64,000 nucleotides of DNA from Phenylobacterium conjunctum. GTDB taxonomy: Bacteria; Pseudomonadota; Alphaproteobacteria; Caulobacterales; Caulobacteraceae. The notes under the pieces are model-generated. The model saw only the letters and a list, made by a program, of their open reading frames with translations. It did no database searches and was not told where the DNA came from. Position numbers and translations under genes: made by a program. Where the stretch lies: positions 1 to 64,000 of the forward strand of contig NZ_JBHTLQ010000017.1 of assembly GCF_042679085.1 (NCBI RefSeq), read 5' to 3'. Positions 1-9,579 of the stretch are shown here, one piece after another; the first letter of the stretch is position 1; each line of letters starts with the position of its first letter.

Positions 1-425
<425 letters not shown>

Positions 426-429
<4 letters not shown>

Positions 430-977
430 CCTCCGCAACCTCCCGACTCCAGGTCGGGGTCGACGTGCCCTGGGTGACCAGCTGGTCCGACGAGCCCCTG
501 GGCCCCATCGGCCCCTGCGCCAGCGTCGACGGCCAGCTGGCCGCCAGCCAGGCCGAGAAGCCCGGCCAGGGCCGGCCGCTCTATTCCCAGAACCACCTCT
601 TCCGCCAGCGCCGCACGGTGCGCGAAATGCTCTGCCCCATGTGCGGCAAGCCGACGCCCGAGGGTGACCGCTGGTGTCAGACCGCGACCTGGACCAACGC
701 GGGCGACTTGCGCGCCCACGGCTTCGGCCCCGCCCTGCCCGCAACGCTGGCCGACGACCGAGCCTTGCTTAACTGCGGCGCCATCGCCCCCCTGCACCAC
801 GCCTGCGCCAGCGCCGCCCTCACCCGCTGCCCGCACCTGGGGGGCATGGCCGACAAGACCCTGAAGCGCTTCCCCCGCGCCTGGGTGATCATCCCCCTCT
901 GGATCGAAGCCAAGCGCCCCACCGGCGGCAGCCTGCCCGCGGTCAGCTTCCTCCAGCTGGTGGGGGTGGCGCCATGA
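426..977 (+). CDS. Uncharacterised protein with a CPMCGKP zinc-ribbon-like motif
   Basis: This 183-residue product begins at an ATG that overlaps the stop of the preceding receiver-domain gene by four bases. I do not recognise the family. A CxxC motif (CPMCGKP) lies near residue 70, and three further Cys occur later in the protein, so metal binding is possible. There is no signal peptide or membrane segment. Coupling to a two-component signalling gene suggests a related role, but this is inference only. The longer version of this frame starting near position 90 lies over the receiver domain and is not used. Confidence 0.6.
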
Positions 978-1008
978 CGGCCGGGCCACAGCGGAGACGA
1001 GCGGCCCG

Positions 1009-2940
1009 ATGACCAGATGGCGGCGCGGCGCGATGCTGGCGGGCTTGCTGATCCTGGCCGCCGCCACCGCCGCCGCCGCCGTGGTCACGGTCCAGGACCT
1101 TCGCGCCAACCGCGCCGTCGAGGTGTCACGCTCCACGGTCGCCAACGCCACCGACACCGGCGAGACCGCCCTCCTCCAGCGCCTCGCTGCTGGCGGACAG
1201 GCGGACACCGCCGACCTCGCGCCCAGCCTCGCCTTCATCGACGCCCACAACGACTGTTCTGACTTCCGCCTCGCCACGCTCCTGCGCGCCCGCCTGGCCT
1301 ATGGATCGGCCTTCAGCCAGGAAGCCCAGGCGCGCCTGAAGCGGACCCTCGTCGCCTTTCCCTACTGGATGGACGTCAAGGGCTCCGGCGGGCCGATGGT
1401 CTATTGGAGCGAGAACCACCAGATCCTGTTCGCCCAGGCCGAGTTCCTGGCCGGTGGCCTCTATCCCGCGGCGCTCTTCGCAGACGGCCGCACCGGCGCC
1501 GACCACCGGGCCCAGGCCCGCGACCGCATCACTTTCTGGCTGGATCAGCGCTGGCGCTTCGGCTTCTCGGAGTGGAACTCCCACTACTATCTCGAGGACA
1601 TCGCGGCGCTGGCCAACCTGGCCGACTTCGCCCAGGCCCCCGAGGTCTCCCGCAAGGCCGAGATCATCCTCGACCTCCTGATGCTCGACCTTGCCGGCCG
1701 CTCGCTCCACGGCGAGTTCATCGCCACCAGCGGCCGCCTGTACGAAAACAACGCCAAGACCGGTGACGAGGCGGTCCGCAGGGTGCTTCGCCACGCCTTT
1801 GTCCAGCGTCAGGCCCCGGGCTCCGCACACGGCCTGGAGATCAACCTGTTCCTCAGCCGCTACGCCGCGCCGCCGGTGTTGGCCGCTATCGCCGCCGACC
1901 CCGGCGCCGCCGTGATCCGCACCTCCACCGGCCGCGACCCTGGCGAGCTCGCCGCCGACCGGGCCCTCGCCGATCCGGAGCGTCGGATCATGGCCCAGTG
2001 GGGGATGGAGGCTTTCACCAATCCGGAAGGCGTCAGCCAGTCGATGCGCTACATCCGGGGCCACGGCCTGCTGGCCAATCCGTTCCTGTCGGGGTTCCGC
2101 CAGTTGAACTATCGCGCCCTCAGCCCCGCCCTGCCCTGGCTCAGCCGAACGCTGGACCTGCCCACCAACGGCACAGTTCTCGGCCGCGCTGACGTCTATG
2201 CCTGGCGCACCTCAAACCTGGTGATGTCCACCACCCAGGCCCATCGCCCCGGCGGTTTCGGCAACCAGCAGCGCGTGTTCATCGCCACCTTCGGCCCCGG
2301 CCTGACGGTGTTTCACTCCCATCCGGCGGTGCGCCCGGGCGAGCCGCCGCCCAACGGCAATTCCCCCGGCTACTGGACCGGCTCCGGGCGCCTGCCCCTG
2401 TCGTGCCAGGACGGCCCGGTGAACCTGTCCCTCTATCGTCTGCCCAAGACCCCGGGCTTCGGGCGCAAGACACACCTGGAGTTCACCCACCTCTACGCGC
2501 CCCGGGCTCGCTTTGATCAGGTGATCCTCGAGCCGACCCAGCTCTTCCTGCGCAAAGGCGAGGCCTGGCTCGCCGTCTCGGCCACCGCGCCCCTGGAGCC
2601 AGCCGGCCCGGACGAGATCATCCAGCGCGGCCGCGAAACCGCCTGGGTGACGGAGGCCAGCTCCGCCCGCGCCGAGACCTTCTCGGCCTTCGTCGCCCGC
2701 GTCCGCGCCAACCCGCCCAGGTTGGACAAGGGCGTGCTCGCCTACCGGGCCGGCGGCCACCCCTTGACCGCCGCCATGGCGAAGGGCTGCGCCCGCGACG
2801 GCCGGCCGTTGGACACCGCCTATCCCCGCCACGCTTCGCCCTACGCCCAGGTCCCCCGCGATTCGGAAGCCATCGACATCGCTTTCGCCGGCCATGCCCT
2901 CCGCCTCGATTTCCAGGCCGGGACCCGCGAGATGCATTGA
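1009..2940 (+). CDS. Large secreted or membrane-anchored protein, possibly an alpha/alpha-toroid lyase-like enzyme
   Basis: The product is 643 residues with an N-terminal hydrophobic segment (residues 9-26) preceded by RWRR, consistent with a signal peptide or anchor. The middle contains aromatic-rich helical stretches, including YWSENHQILFAQAEFLAGG and WNSHYYLEDIAAL. These resemble the substrate cleft of helical-toroid polysaccharide lyases, but I cannot assign a Pfam family with certainty. The C-terminal third looks beta-rich. The gene follows two signalling-related genes on the same strand after a 31-bp gap. A carbohydrate-active role is a hypothesis. Long frames on the opposite strand here are shadows of the high-GC coding pattern. 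Confidence 0.6.
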   Translation: MTRWRRGAMLAGLLILAAATAAAAVVTVQDLRANRAVEVSRSTVANATDTGETALLQRLAAGGQADTADLAPSLAFIDAHNDCSDFRLATLLRARLAYGSAFSQEAQARLKRTLVAFPYWMDVKGSGGPMVYWSENHQILFAQAEFLAGGLYPAALFADGRTGADHRAQARDRITFWLDQRWRFGFSEWNSHYYLEDIAALANLADFAQAPEVSRKAEIILDLLMLDLAGRSLHGEFIATSGRLYENNAKTGDEAVRRVLRHAFVQRQAPGSAHGLEINLFLSRYAAPPVLAAIAADPGAAVIRTSTGRDPGELAADRALADPERRIMAQWGMEAFTNPEGVSQSMRYIRGHGLLANPFLSGFRQLNYRALSPALPWLSRTLDLPTNGTVLGRADVYAWRTSNLVMSTTQAHRPGGFGNQQRVFIATFGPGLTVFHSHPAVRPGEPPPNGNSPGYWTGSGRLPLSCQDGPVNLSLYRLPKTPGFGRKTHLEFTHLYAPRARFDQVILEPTQLFLRKGEAWLAVSATAPLEPAGPDEIIQRGRETAWVTEASSARAETFSAFVARVRANPPRLDKGVLAYRAGGHPLTAAMAKGCARDGRPLDTAYPRHASPYAQVPRDSEAIDIAFAGHALRLDFQAGTREMH

Positions 2941-2971
2941 GCCGGGGCGTGTACAGGCGCACCCTGCCCCC

Positions 2972-3556
2972 ATGACCCAGGCCTTCTATCACGACGCCCA
3001 GCGCCACCTGCAGGACAGCTTCGGCAGTCGCGCGCTGGCCGACCGGCTGGACCAGCGCACCCGGCATGACCGGTTCACCGACCAGGACGCCGCCTTCATC
3101 GCCGCCCAGGGCTTCTTCTTCCTGGCGACGGCGGACGCCGAAGGCCGCCCGGATTGCTCATTCAAGGGCGGCCCCGTCGGCTTCGCCCGCGTCGTCGCCC
3201 CCGACCGGCTGGTCTTTCCCGACTATGACGGCAACGGCATGTTCCGGAGCCTGGGCAACATCGCCGCCAACCCGCACGTGGGCCTGCTGTTCGTCGCCAT
3301 GGGGCCGGAGCCCTGGCGCCTGCGCCTGAACGGAACCGCCCAGGTCTTCGAAGACCACCCAGACCTCGCCGCCACCCCCGGCGCCCAGCTGATCGTCGAA
3401 GTCACCCCCACCGACATCTTCCCCAACTGCGGCCGCTACATCCCCGCCGCTGGCGAAGCCTCGCCCCACATCCCGCAGGCCGACGCCCCGCCGGTGGAGC
3501 CGGCCTGGAAGGCGCACCCCCTGTTCACGGACGTGCTGCCGACGCGGCGGCGGTAG
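2972..3556 (+). CDS. Pyridoxamine 5'-phosphate oxidase-like FMN-binding protein
   Basis: This 194-residue protein has the split-barrel pattern of the PNPOx-like superfamily. Visible elements are FFFLATADAEGRPDCSFKGG, PDRLVFPDYDGNGMFRSLGNI and NPHVGLLFV, which in this family contribute to FMN binding. Proteins of this type bind flavin or F420 and reduce small molecules, and the exact substrate is not evident. I chose the ATG at 2972 because the family match begins just after it. Upstream codons in the same frame overlap the preceding gene's 3' end and look non-native. No operon partner is apparent on the 3' side. Confidence 0.75.
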   Translation: MTQAFYHDAQRHLQDSFGSRALADRLDQRTRHDRFTDQDAAFIAAQGFFFLATADAEGRPDCSFKGGPVGFARVVAPDRLVFPDYDGNGMFRSLGNIAANPHVGLLFVAMGPEPWRLRLNGTAQVFEDHPDLAATPGAQLIVEVTPTDIFPNCGRYIPAAGEASPHIPQADAPPVEPAWKAHPLFTDVLPTRRR

Positions 3557-3621
3557 CTGGGCCGCCCGCCCGTTCGTGTTTTTCGTGTGGTTCGTGGTCA
3601 GTCTTCAGGGCCGCCCGATGG

Positions 3622-3641
3622 ATCCCCGCCTTCGCGGGGAT
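3622..3641. repeat. REP-like short palindrome
   Basis: The sequence forms a perfect 8-bp stem with a four-base CTTC loop. Short GC hairpins of this form (ATCCCCGC with GCGGGGAT) occur as dispersed intergenic elements in many alphaproteobacteria. Only one copy was noticed in this window. Confidence 0.5.
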
Positions 3642-3663
3642 GAGCGGTGGGCGTGGGTGCGGC

Positions 3664-3721
3664 GCGGCAAGCCAAAATCCCATCAAGTATTTGTTTTTAA
3701 GAAATAATTATTGCTTGCCGC
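3664..3721. repeat. 9-bp inverted repeat flanking an AT-rich segment
   Basis: GCGGCAAGC at 3664-3672 is exactly complementary to GCTTGCCGC at 3713-3721. The 40 bases between are strikingly AT-rich for this genome and include runs of A and T. This could be a regulatory site or a remnant of an inserted element. The sequence does not decide between them. Confidence 0.4.
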
Positions 3722-3792
3722 TTTCCCCAACGCCCTTCGTCCATGTTGACGTCAAACGTCTCGAACGATTCCGGTCGTCGGTTTGGGCCACC

Positions 3793-3819
3793 CCGTGAGA
3801 CCCTCAGCGGGCCTCACGG
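3793..3819 (-). terminator. Weak stem-loop downstream of proS
   Basis: CCGTGAG at 3793-3799 pairs with CTCACGG at 3813-3819 around a 13-nt loop, about 20 bp past the proS stop. There is no clear T tract, so this is a weak candidate terminator. Confidence 0.3.
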
Positions 3820-3838
3820 TCTTTGACATACGCGCCGC

Positions 3839-5404
3839 CTAGTACGCCCGGCCGATGATGATCTCTTCCACGCCCGGTTCGCCGGTGAAGATGCACGGCG
3901 CGAACGTCGTCGGCTGGTCCATCGGCGCATTGCGCAGGGTGAGCTTCAGGGTCTTCAGGCGGGCCTCGATGGCGTCCAGGCCTTCGCCGGTCGGCCGCGA
4001 CCAGGCCGCGCGGACCCAGCCCTTGAACGCCCCGCCGCCGCCGTCCTCATCCTCGTCGGCGCCGGTGCCGAAGTATTCGGCCAGCTGGTCCCAGGTGGTG
4101 ATGTCGCGGTGGATGTTAGCGTCCAGCCGGGCCTTGGCCTCGTCGAACAAGCCCTGCTGGATCGCGGCCAGCAGCGCAGGGGCCTTGGCGATGAACTCGT
4201 CCTTCGGCAGGGCCTGGGACTTCACCTTGTCGCCGTCGCGCAGGTCGTCCCGGCGCATGAAGCTGACCATGCCGTTGGCCACGTCGCGCGGACCCAGCTC
4301 GACGATGATCGGCGCCCCGCGGCGCACCCAGTTCCAGCGCTTCTCGGCCGAGCGCTGGGCCTTGGTGTCCAAGAGCGCACGGATGGGCTCGCCCAGGGCG
4401 AAGGTGGCGTTCAGCGCCTTCACCAGCGCCTCGCCGAAGGCCAGGACCTCGGCGTCCTCCGGCTTGTCGCGCAGCATCGGCACGACCACGATCTGGCGCG
4501 GCGCCACGGCCGGCGGCAGGCGCAGGCCGTCGTCGTCGCCGTGGGTCATGATCAGCCCGCCGATCATGCGAGTCGAGGTGCCCCAGCTCGAGGTATGGCA
4601 GTACTCCAGCTCGCCACTGTCCCCCTGGAACCGGATGTTCTGGGCGCGCGCGAAGCTGGTGCCCAGATAGTGCGAGGTGCCGGCCTGCAGGGCCTTGCCG
4701 TCCTGCATCATGGCTTCGATGGAATAGGTGTTGTCGGCGCCGGGGAAACGCTCGTTCTCCGGCTTCTCGCCGGCGACCACCGGCAGGGCCAGCACGGTCT
4801 CGGCGAACTCGCGGTACATCTCCAGCGCCTGCTGGGTGGAGGCCAGCGCATCCTCGCGGTCGGCATGTGCGGTGTGGCCCTCCTGCCAGAGGAACTCCGA
4901 GGTGCGCAGGAACAGCCGGGTGCGCATCTCCCAGCGGACCACATTGGCCCACTGGTTGATCTTCAGCGGCAGGTCGCGGTGGCTCTTCACCCAGCGCGAG
5001 AAGGCGTCGCCGATGATGGTCTCCGACGTCGGCCGCACGATCAGCGGCTCTTCCAGCTTGGCGTCGGGATCGGGCTGCAGCTTTCCGTCGATGGCCTTCA
5101 GCCGGTGGTGCGTGACCACGGCCATCTCCTTAGCGAAGCCGTCCACGTGCTCGGCCTCCTTGGCGAAGAAGCCCAGGGGGATGAACAGCGGGAAATAGCA
5201 GTTGTCGACGCCCATCTCCTTGATGCGGCGATCCATGGTCTGCTGGATGCGTTCCCAGACCCCATAGCCCCACGGCTTGATGATCATGGAGCCGCGCACC
5301 GGGCTGAGCTCGGCCATGTCCGCCTCGCGGACGATCGCCTGGTACCAGTCGGGGAAGGTCGACTTGTTGCCGGTCGTGCGGCTGACGCTGAGAGCGCGTT
5401 GCAT
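3839..5404 (-). CDS. proS: Proline--tRNA ligase, archaeal/eukaryal-like type
   Basis: ProS charges tRNA-Pro with proline in the cytoplasm. The 521-residue protein carries class II synthetase signatures: RPTSETIIGDAFSRW, FLRTSEFLWQEGHTAHA (motif 2 region) and GTSHYLGTSFARAQNIRF (motif 3 region). Its N-terminal FPDWYQAIVREADMAELSPVRG and C-terminal zinc-domain-like tail ending GRAY mark the shorter archaeal/eukaryal-like ProS without the editing insertion. I chose the ATG at 5404 because GGAG lies 7-8 bases upstream. An in-frame ATG nine codons earlier (5431) lacks a clear ribosome binding site. The gene is divergent from the MaoC-like gene. Confidence 0.93.
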   Translation of the reverse strand: MQRALSVSRTTGNKSTFPDWYQAIVREADMAELSPVRGSMIIKPWGYGVWERIQQTMDRRIKEMGVDNCYFPLFIPLGFFAKEAEHVDGFAKEMAVVTHHRLKAIDGKLQPDPDAKLEEPLIVRPTSETIIGDAFSRWVKSHRDLPLKINQWANVVRWEMRTRLFLRTSEFLWQEGHTAHADREDALASTQQALEMYREFAETVLALPVVAGEKPENERFPGADNTYSIEAMMQDGKALQAGTSHYLGTSFARAQNIRFQGDSGELEYCHTSSWGTSTRMIGGLIMTHGDDDGLRLPPAVAPRQIVVVPMLRDKPEDAEVLAFGEALVKALNATFALGEPIRALLDTKAQRSAEKRWNWVRRGAPIIVELGPRDVANGMVSFMRRDDLRDGDKVKSQALPKDEFIAKAPALLAAIQQGLFDEAKARLDANIHRDITTWDQLAEYFGTGADEDEDGGGGAFKGWVRAAWSRPTGEGLDAIEARLKTLKLTLRNAPMDQPTTFAPCIFTGEPGVEEIIIGRAY

Positions 5405-5524
5405 AGGGAACTCCGTGTGTGCGCTCTCCATAATGGCGCTCGGCCCGCGCGCAAACCCGGCTTGCGCGAAGGGCGTCAGATGCTAGACCCTCGAACACCT
5501 GTTTCAATTCAAGGGAGCGAACGA

Positions 5525-5971
5525 ATGAACCCCGTGGAGTTCAAGGATCTGGCCGGCCTGGTCGGTCAAGAAGTCGGCGTGTCGGACTGGCATGAGATCA
5601 CCCAGGACCGCGTCAACAAGTTCGCCGAGGCCACCGGCGACCACCAGTGGATCCACGTGGACGTCGAGCGCGCCAACAAGGAAATGGGCGGCCCGATCGC
5701 TCACGGCTACCTGACCCTGTCGCTGATCCCGTTCCTGTCGGCCGGCCTGATGCCGGTGAAGGGCGTCAGCCGCGGCATCAACTACGGCTCGGACAAGGTC
5801 CGCTTCGTCAACATGGTCAAGATCGGCAAGCGCGTGCGCCTGCGCCAGAAGCTGCTGGGCGTCGAGCCCAAGGCTGGCGGCGTGCAGATCCGCAACGAGT
5901 GCACCATCGAGATCGAGGGTGAGGCCAAGCCGGCGTGCATCGCCGAGACCCTGTCCCTGCTCTACGCGTAA
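5525..5971 (+). CDS. MaoC-like (R)-specific enoyl-CoA hydratase / hotdog-fold dehydratase
   Basis: The 148-residue protein has the hotdog-fold MaoC pattern. The hydratase catalytic motif is visible in FAEATGDHQWIHVD (Asp and His), followed by the GGPIAHGYLTLSL helix. Such enzymes hydrate trans-2-enoyl-CoA or related thioesters in the cytoplasm. The start at 5525 follows a good ribosome binding site (AAGGGAG, seven bases away). It stands alone, divergent from proS, so no pathway is implied by neighbours. Confidence 0.85.
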   Translation: MNPVEFKDLAGLVGQEVGVSDWHEITQDRVNKFAEATGDHQWIHVDVERANKEMGGPIAHGYLTLSLIPFLSAGLMPVKGVSRGINYGSDKVRFVNMVKIGKRVRLRQKLLGVEPKAGGVQIRNECTIEIEGEAKPACIAETLSLLYA

Positions 5972-5989
5972 GACTAGGCGCGCCGCGTC

Positions 5990-6487
5990 CTAGCGGGCGC
6001 GGCGCGTGAACCTCCAGTCTGAGAAGACGACGGGGCTGGCTTCGTCCCCCGTCTCGATCCGCAGGCGCCACGTATCGGCCCCCGCGTCATAGGACAGCCG
6101 GTCGCGGAAGGTCCCGTCCGGATAGGCGAAGCTGAACACCGCGGCGTCCGCCTCCAGACGGCCAAAGCCCAGGGTCTTCGAACTCTCGCCGCCGGTGGCG
6201 TCCAGCCAGTGGACCACCAGGCCGCCTTTCACGTCCATCCCGAAGAAGACCCGCGCCACATAGGGCGAACGACCGGTCGGGTCCTTGATGAGCAACTCAA
6301 TGAACAGTCCGCCGAACAGGCGGCTGACCACCGCGCCGGTGGCCGTGGCCCTGCCCCGGGTCTGGCCGGTGACGTCCCATTCACCGATAAGGTGGCTGAG
6401 CAGGCCTTCGCCCGGAACCGTGGCGCGCGCCGACGGGGCGACCAGGCCCGCGAGGGCGAGGCCGGCGATCAGGTGACGTCGATGCAT
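5990..6487 (-). CDS. Small secreted protein, DUF1579/lipocalin-like
   Basis: The 165-residue product starts with MHRRHLIAGLALAGLVAPSARA, a probable signal peptide (possibly twin-arginine type). The mature part, beginning GEWDVTGQTRGRATATG, has alternating strands resembling DUF1579 or lipocalin-like beta proteins. I do not recognise a specific function. The start lies two bases after the stop of the upstream protease gene on the same strand, so the two form an operon. Confidence 0.6.
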   Translation of the reverse strand: MHRRHLIAGLALAGLVAPSARATVPGEGLLSHLIGEWDVTGQTRGRATATGAVVSRLFGGLFIELLIKDPTGRSPYVARVFFGMDVKGGLVVHWLDATGGESSKTLGFGRLEADAAVFSFAYPDGTFRDRLSYDAGADTWRLRIETGDEASPVVFSDWRFTRRAR

Positions 6488-6489
6488 GC

Positions 6490-7317
6490 TCAATCCGGTC
6501 TGGCGGCTTCTTCGGCCGAGGCGGCGCGGGCGCCGACAATCGGCGCGGCCATGGCGGTTGTCACCGGGGCGGCCGCGTCGTCCAACAGGGCGATGGTCTC
6601 GCGGATGAACTTGGCGTGGGTGACGATGCCGATCTCCAGCCGCTCGTTGTTCAGCTCGACCTGCTGGGTCAGCAGGCCTGCGATGAACTGCGCCGGCTGA
6701 GACTCGGCGGCGCCCGCCCGGCGGCGTGCGGCCTGCGACATGAACACCGGCCCGCCCGAATTGCCCGGAAAGACGCTGAAATCCAGCAGGAAGGTCGGGA
6801 AGATCTTGGCCGGGGCCACCGGATAGGACGCGATCCGCCCCGAGCGCAGGATCGGAAAGCCCGCCTGGTTGGCGGCGAGGCCGCGCGGAAAGCCGAGCGC
6901 CATCATCTCGTCTCCGGCCCCGACCTCCAGCCTGTTGAAGGTCTTGTCCTCGGCCAGCCAGGCTTCGGGGATCGCGGCCTTGGCGAACTCCGGCGGAGCG
7001 GTGATGGAGATGGCGGCCACATCCCGCGACGGGTGGTGGGTCCACAGCTCGTGGCCGGCGCTGTCGCGGATGGGCAGCTGGGTCGGCGAATAGCTCCAGG
7101 AGCCATCGGCGTTCTCGATGCGATAGCCGATGCGGGCGTCCTTGCCCGGCATCTTCTCCAGCACGTGGTTGGCGGTCACCAGCACGACGCGCGGCCGGCC
7201 ATCGGGCGTCGGCGCGGCGATCAGGAACCCGGTCCCGACCGTGCGCGTTCCGTCCCCCAGCGGTTGCTCCAACTGGACCGTGGCGTGGATCAGCTCAAGG
7301 GAAAGGTCGTAGTCCAT
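6490..7317 (-). CDS. Trypsin-like serine protease without a visible signal peptide
   Basis: This 275-residue protein shows the chymotrypsin-fold catalytic triad: His51 in VTANHVL, Asp99 in SRDVAAI and Ser187 in GNSGGP. The fold matches trypsin-like/HtrA-type protease domains, but there is no PDZ domain, and neither end carries a recognisable export signal, so it may act in the cytoplasm. It is followed after two bases by a gene for a secreted small protein. The substrate is unknown. Confidence 0.8.
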   Translation of the reverse strand: MDYDLSLELIHATVQLEQPLGDGTRTVGTGFLIAAPTPDGRPRVVLVTANHVLEKMPGKDARIGYRIENADGSWSYSPTQLPIRDSAGHELWTHHPSRDVAAISITAPPEFAKAAIPEAWLAEDKTFNRLEVGAGDEMMALGFPRGLAANQAGFPILRSGRIASYPVAPAKIFPTFLLDFSVFPGNSGGPVFMSQAARRRAGAAESQPAQFIAGLLTQQVELNNERLEIGIVTHAKFIRETIALLDDAAAPVTTAMAAPIVGARAASAEEAARPD

Positions 7318-7482
7318 ACGCGCCCCCGACAGGATGCCGTACTCGCATCCCGACTAGACGACGTTCCCCTAAGCACAGGGTTAACGCAATCCTGCGCCGC
7401 GATCACAGGACTGTGGTCTATCGCCGCGCGCGCGCCCTAGCCCAAGCTTGCCAGGCTGCTTCCCGCGCCTCATCTAACGGCC

Positions 7483-9570
7483 ATGGCTCCTCTTCCCCCG
7501 ACCGCCCGCCGCGCCCCGAAAACCACCGTCCAGCTCGGCCGCACGCGGACCGACGACTATGCCTGGATGAAGGACGACAACTGGAAGGACGTGCTGCGCG
7601 ATCCCAAGCTGCTGCGCGCCGACATCCGCGAGCACCTGGAGGCGGAGAACGCCTACACCGCCCAGATGCTGGCCGGCACCGAGGCCCTGCAGGCCCAGAT
7701 GTTCGCCGAGATGAAGGGCCGGGTGAAGGAGGACGACAGCTCGGTCCCCGCCTCCGACGGCGCCTGGGACTACTATGTGCGCTACGAGATCGGCGCCGAG
7801 CACCCGATCCACGCCCGACGGCCCCGCGGCCGCAATGACGGCGAGGTCGTGCTGCTGGACGAGGACGCCCTGTCCAAGGGCAAGGCCTTCTTCCAGGTCG
7901 GCGCGGCCCACCACAGCCCCGACCATCGGCTCTACGCCTGGGCGGCCGACGAACAGGGCTCGGAGTACTACACGATCCGCGTCAAGGACCTGGCCACCGG
8001 CGAGACCCTGCCCTTCACCGTGGACAGCGCCTATGGCGACTTCTGCTTCTCGCCGGACAGCCAGTGGCTGTTCTGGATCTGGCGCGACGACAATGCGCGG
8101 CCGGCCAGGATTTTCCGTCGCCCGGCCCGCGGCGGCGAGGACGTGCTGGTCTATGAGGAACCCGACGACGGCATGTTCCTGGGCGTCGGGACCACGGCCG
8201 ACGACAGCCACATTGTCATCCATTCCGGCAACGGCTCGACCACTGAACAGTGGCTGATCCCCGCGGCCGATCCGACCGCCGCGCCCGTCGTCGCCGAGCC
8301 CCGCCAGGAGGGCGTGAAGTACGAGCTGGAGCACTGGGGCGATCGCTGGGTGATCCGCACCAACGCCGACGAGGCCGTCGACTTCAAGCTGGCCTATTCC
8401 ATGGCCGAGATCCCGTCCCGGGCCAGCTGGGTGGACTTCGTGGCCCACCAGCCGGGCCGCTTCATTTCCGGTGTCGCGGCCTACAAGGACCATCTGGTTC
8501 GGCTGGAACGGGTGGACGCCCTGGACCGGCTGACCATCATGGCCCGCGCCGGCGCCGAGCACGTGGTGGCCTTCGACGAGGAGGCCTACGCCCTGTCACT
8601 GGACAGCGGCTATGAGTACGACACGACCCTGACCCGCTTCGTCTACCAGTCCCCGACCACGCCCCGGCAGTGGTTCGACTACGACATGGCCAGCCGCGAG
8701 CGCACCCTGCGCAAGACCCAGGAGATCCCCTCAGGCCACGACCCCAGCCGCTATGTGGCGCGCCGCCTGACCGCCACGGCGGCCGACGGCGCCCAGGTGC
8801 CGATCACCGTCGTGATGCTCAAGGACACCCCGCTCGATGGCGCAGCGCCCCTGCTGCTCTACGGCTACGGCTCCTACGGCATCGCCATGGAGCCGAGCTT
8901 CTCGATCCGCAACCTGTCCCTGGTGGACCGGGGCTGGATCTGGGCCACGGCCCATATCCGCGGCGGTTCGGACAAGGGCTGGAGCTGGTTCCTGGATGGC
9001 CGCAAAGAGAAGAAGGTCAACACCTTCACCGACTTCATCGCCTGCGCCGAACACCTGGCCGACCACGGCTATGGCGCGCGGGGCCGCATGGTCGCCTATG
9101 GCGGCTCGGCCGGCGGCATGCTGATGGGCGCGGTGGCCAACATGCGCCCCGACCTGTGGGCCGGGATCATCGCCGCCGTGCCCTTCGTCGACGTGCTCAA
9201 CACCATGAGCGACACGACCCTGCCCCTGACCCCGCCCGAGTGGCCGGAGTGGGGTAATCCGCTGGAGGACGAGGCGGCCTATGACCGGATCGCGTCCTAC
9301 AGCCCCTATGACAATGTCGCCGCCCTGCCCTATCCGCCGGTCCTGGCGACAGGCGGGCTGTCGGACCCGCGGGTGACCTATTGGGAGCCGCAGAAGTGGG
9401 TGGCCAAACTGCGCCAGTTTTCCACCAGCGCCTCGCCGATCCTGCTCAAGATCAACATGGACGCCGGCCACGGCGGCGCTTCGGGGCGTTTCGACTTCCT
9501 CAAGGAGATCGCCCTGGACTACGCCTTTGCGGTCTGGGCCTTCGAGCGCGCCTGGGAGAAGACCGCCTAA
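7483..9570 (+). CDS. Prolyl oligopeptidase family serine peptidase (S9A)
   Basis: This enzyme cleaves short proline-containing or basic peptides. The 695-residue length fits the family: an N-terminal strand, a seven-bladed propeller (about residues 75-410) and a C-terminal alpha/beta-hydrolase domain. The catalytic Ser is 542 in GGSAGGM, the His is 663 in AGHGGASGR, and the Asp lies in the GLSDPRV segment. There is no signal peptide, so it is probably cytoplasmic. A strong ribosome binding site just after its stop starts the GNAT gene, making a two-gene operon. Oligopeptidase B is a close alternative name. Confidence 0.9.
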   Translation: MAPLPPTARRAPKTTVQLGRTRTDDYAWMKDDNWKDVLRDPKLLRADIREHLEAENAYTAQMLAGTEALQAQMFAEMKGRVKEDDSSVPASDGAWDYYVRYEIGAEHPIHARRPRGRNDGEVVLLDEDALSKGKAFFQVGAAHHSPDHRLYAWAADEQGSEYYTIRVKDLATGETLPFTVDSAYGDFCFSPDSQWLFWIWRDDNARPARIFRRPARGGEDVLVYEEPDDGMFLGVGTTADDSHIVIHSGNGSTTEQWLIPAADPTAAPVVAEPRQEGVKYELEHWGDRWVIRTNADEAVDFKLAYSMAEIPSRASWVDFVAHQPGRFISGVAAYKDHLVRLERVDALDRLTIMARAGAEHVVAFDEEAYALSLDSGYEYDTTLTRFVYQSPTTPRQWFDYDMASRERTLRKTQEIPSGHDPSRYVARRLTATAADGAQVPITVVMLKDTPLDGAAPLLLYGYGSYGIAMEPSFSIRNLSLVDRGWIWATAHIRGGSDKGWSWFLDGRKEKKVNTFTDFIACAEHLADHGYGARGRMVAYGGSAGGMLMGAVANMRPDLWAGIIAAVPFVDVLNTMSDTTLPLTPPEWPEWGNPLEDEAAYDRIASYSPYDNVAALPYPPVLATGGLSDPRVTYWEPQKWVAKLRQFSTSASPILLKINMDAGHGGASGRFDFLKEIALDYAFAVWAFERAWEKTA

Positions 9571-9579
9571 GGAGGCCCT

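Larger units (their letters stand above)
3557..3838. other. Intergenic region with a REP-like hairpin and an AT-rich inverted-repeat segment
   Basis: No gene is visible in this roughly 280-bp stretch between the PNPOx-like gene and proS, whose 3' ends face each other. It holds a short perfect palindrome (ATCCCCGC, 4-nt loop, GCGGGGAT at 3622-3641) typical of dispersed REP-like elements. It also holds an AT-rich 40-bp segment framed by a 9-bp inverted repeat (3664-3672 and 3713-3721), and a weak 7-bp stem at 3793-3819 that could end proS transcription. Confidence 0.6.
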
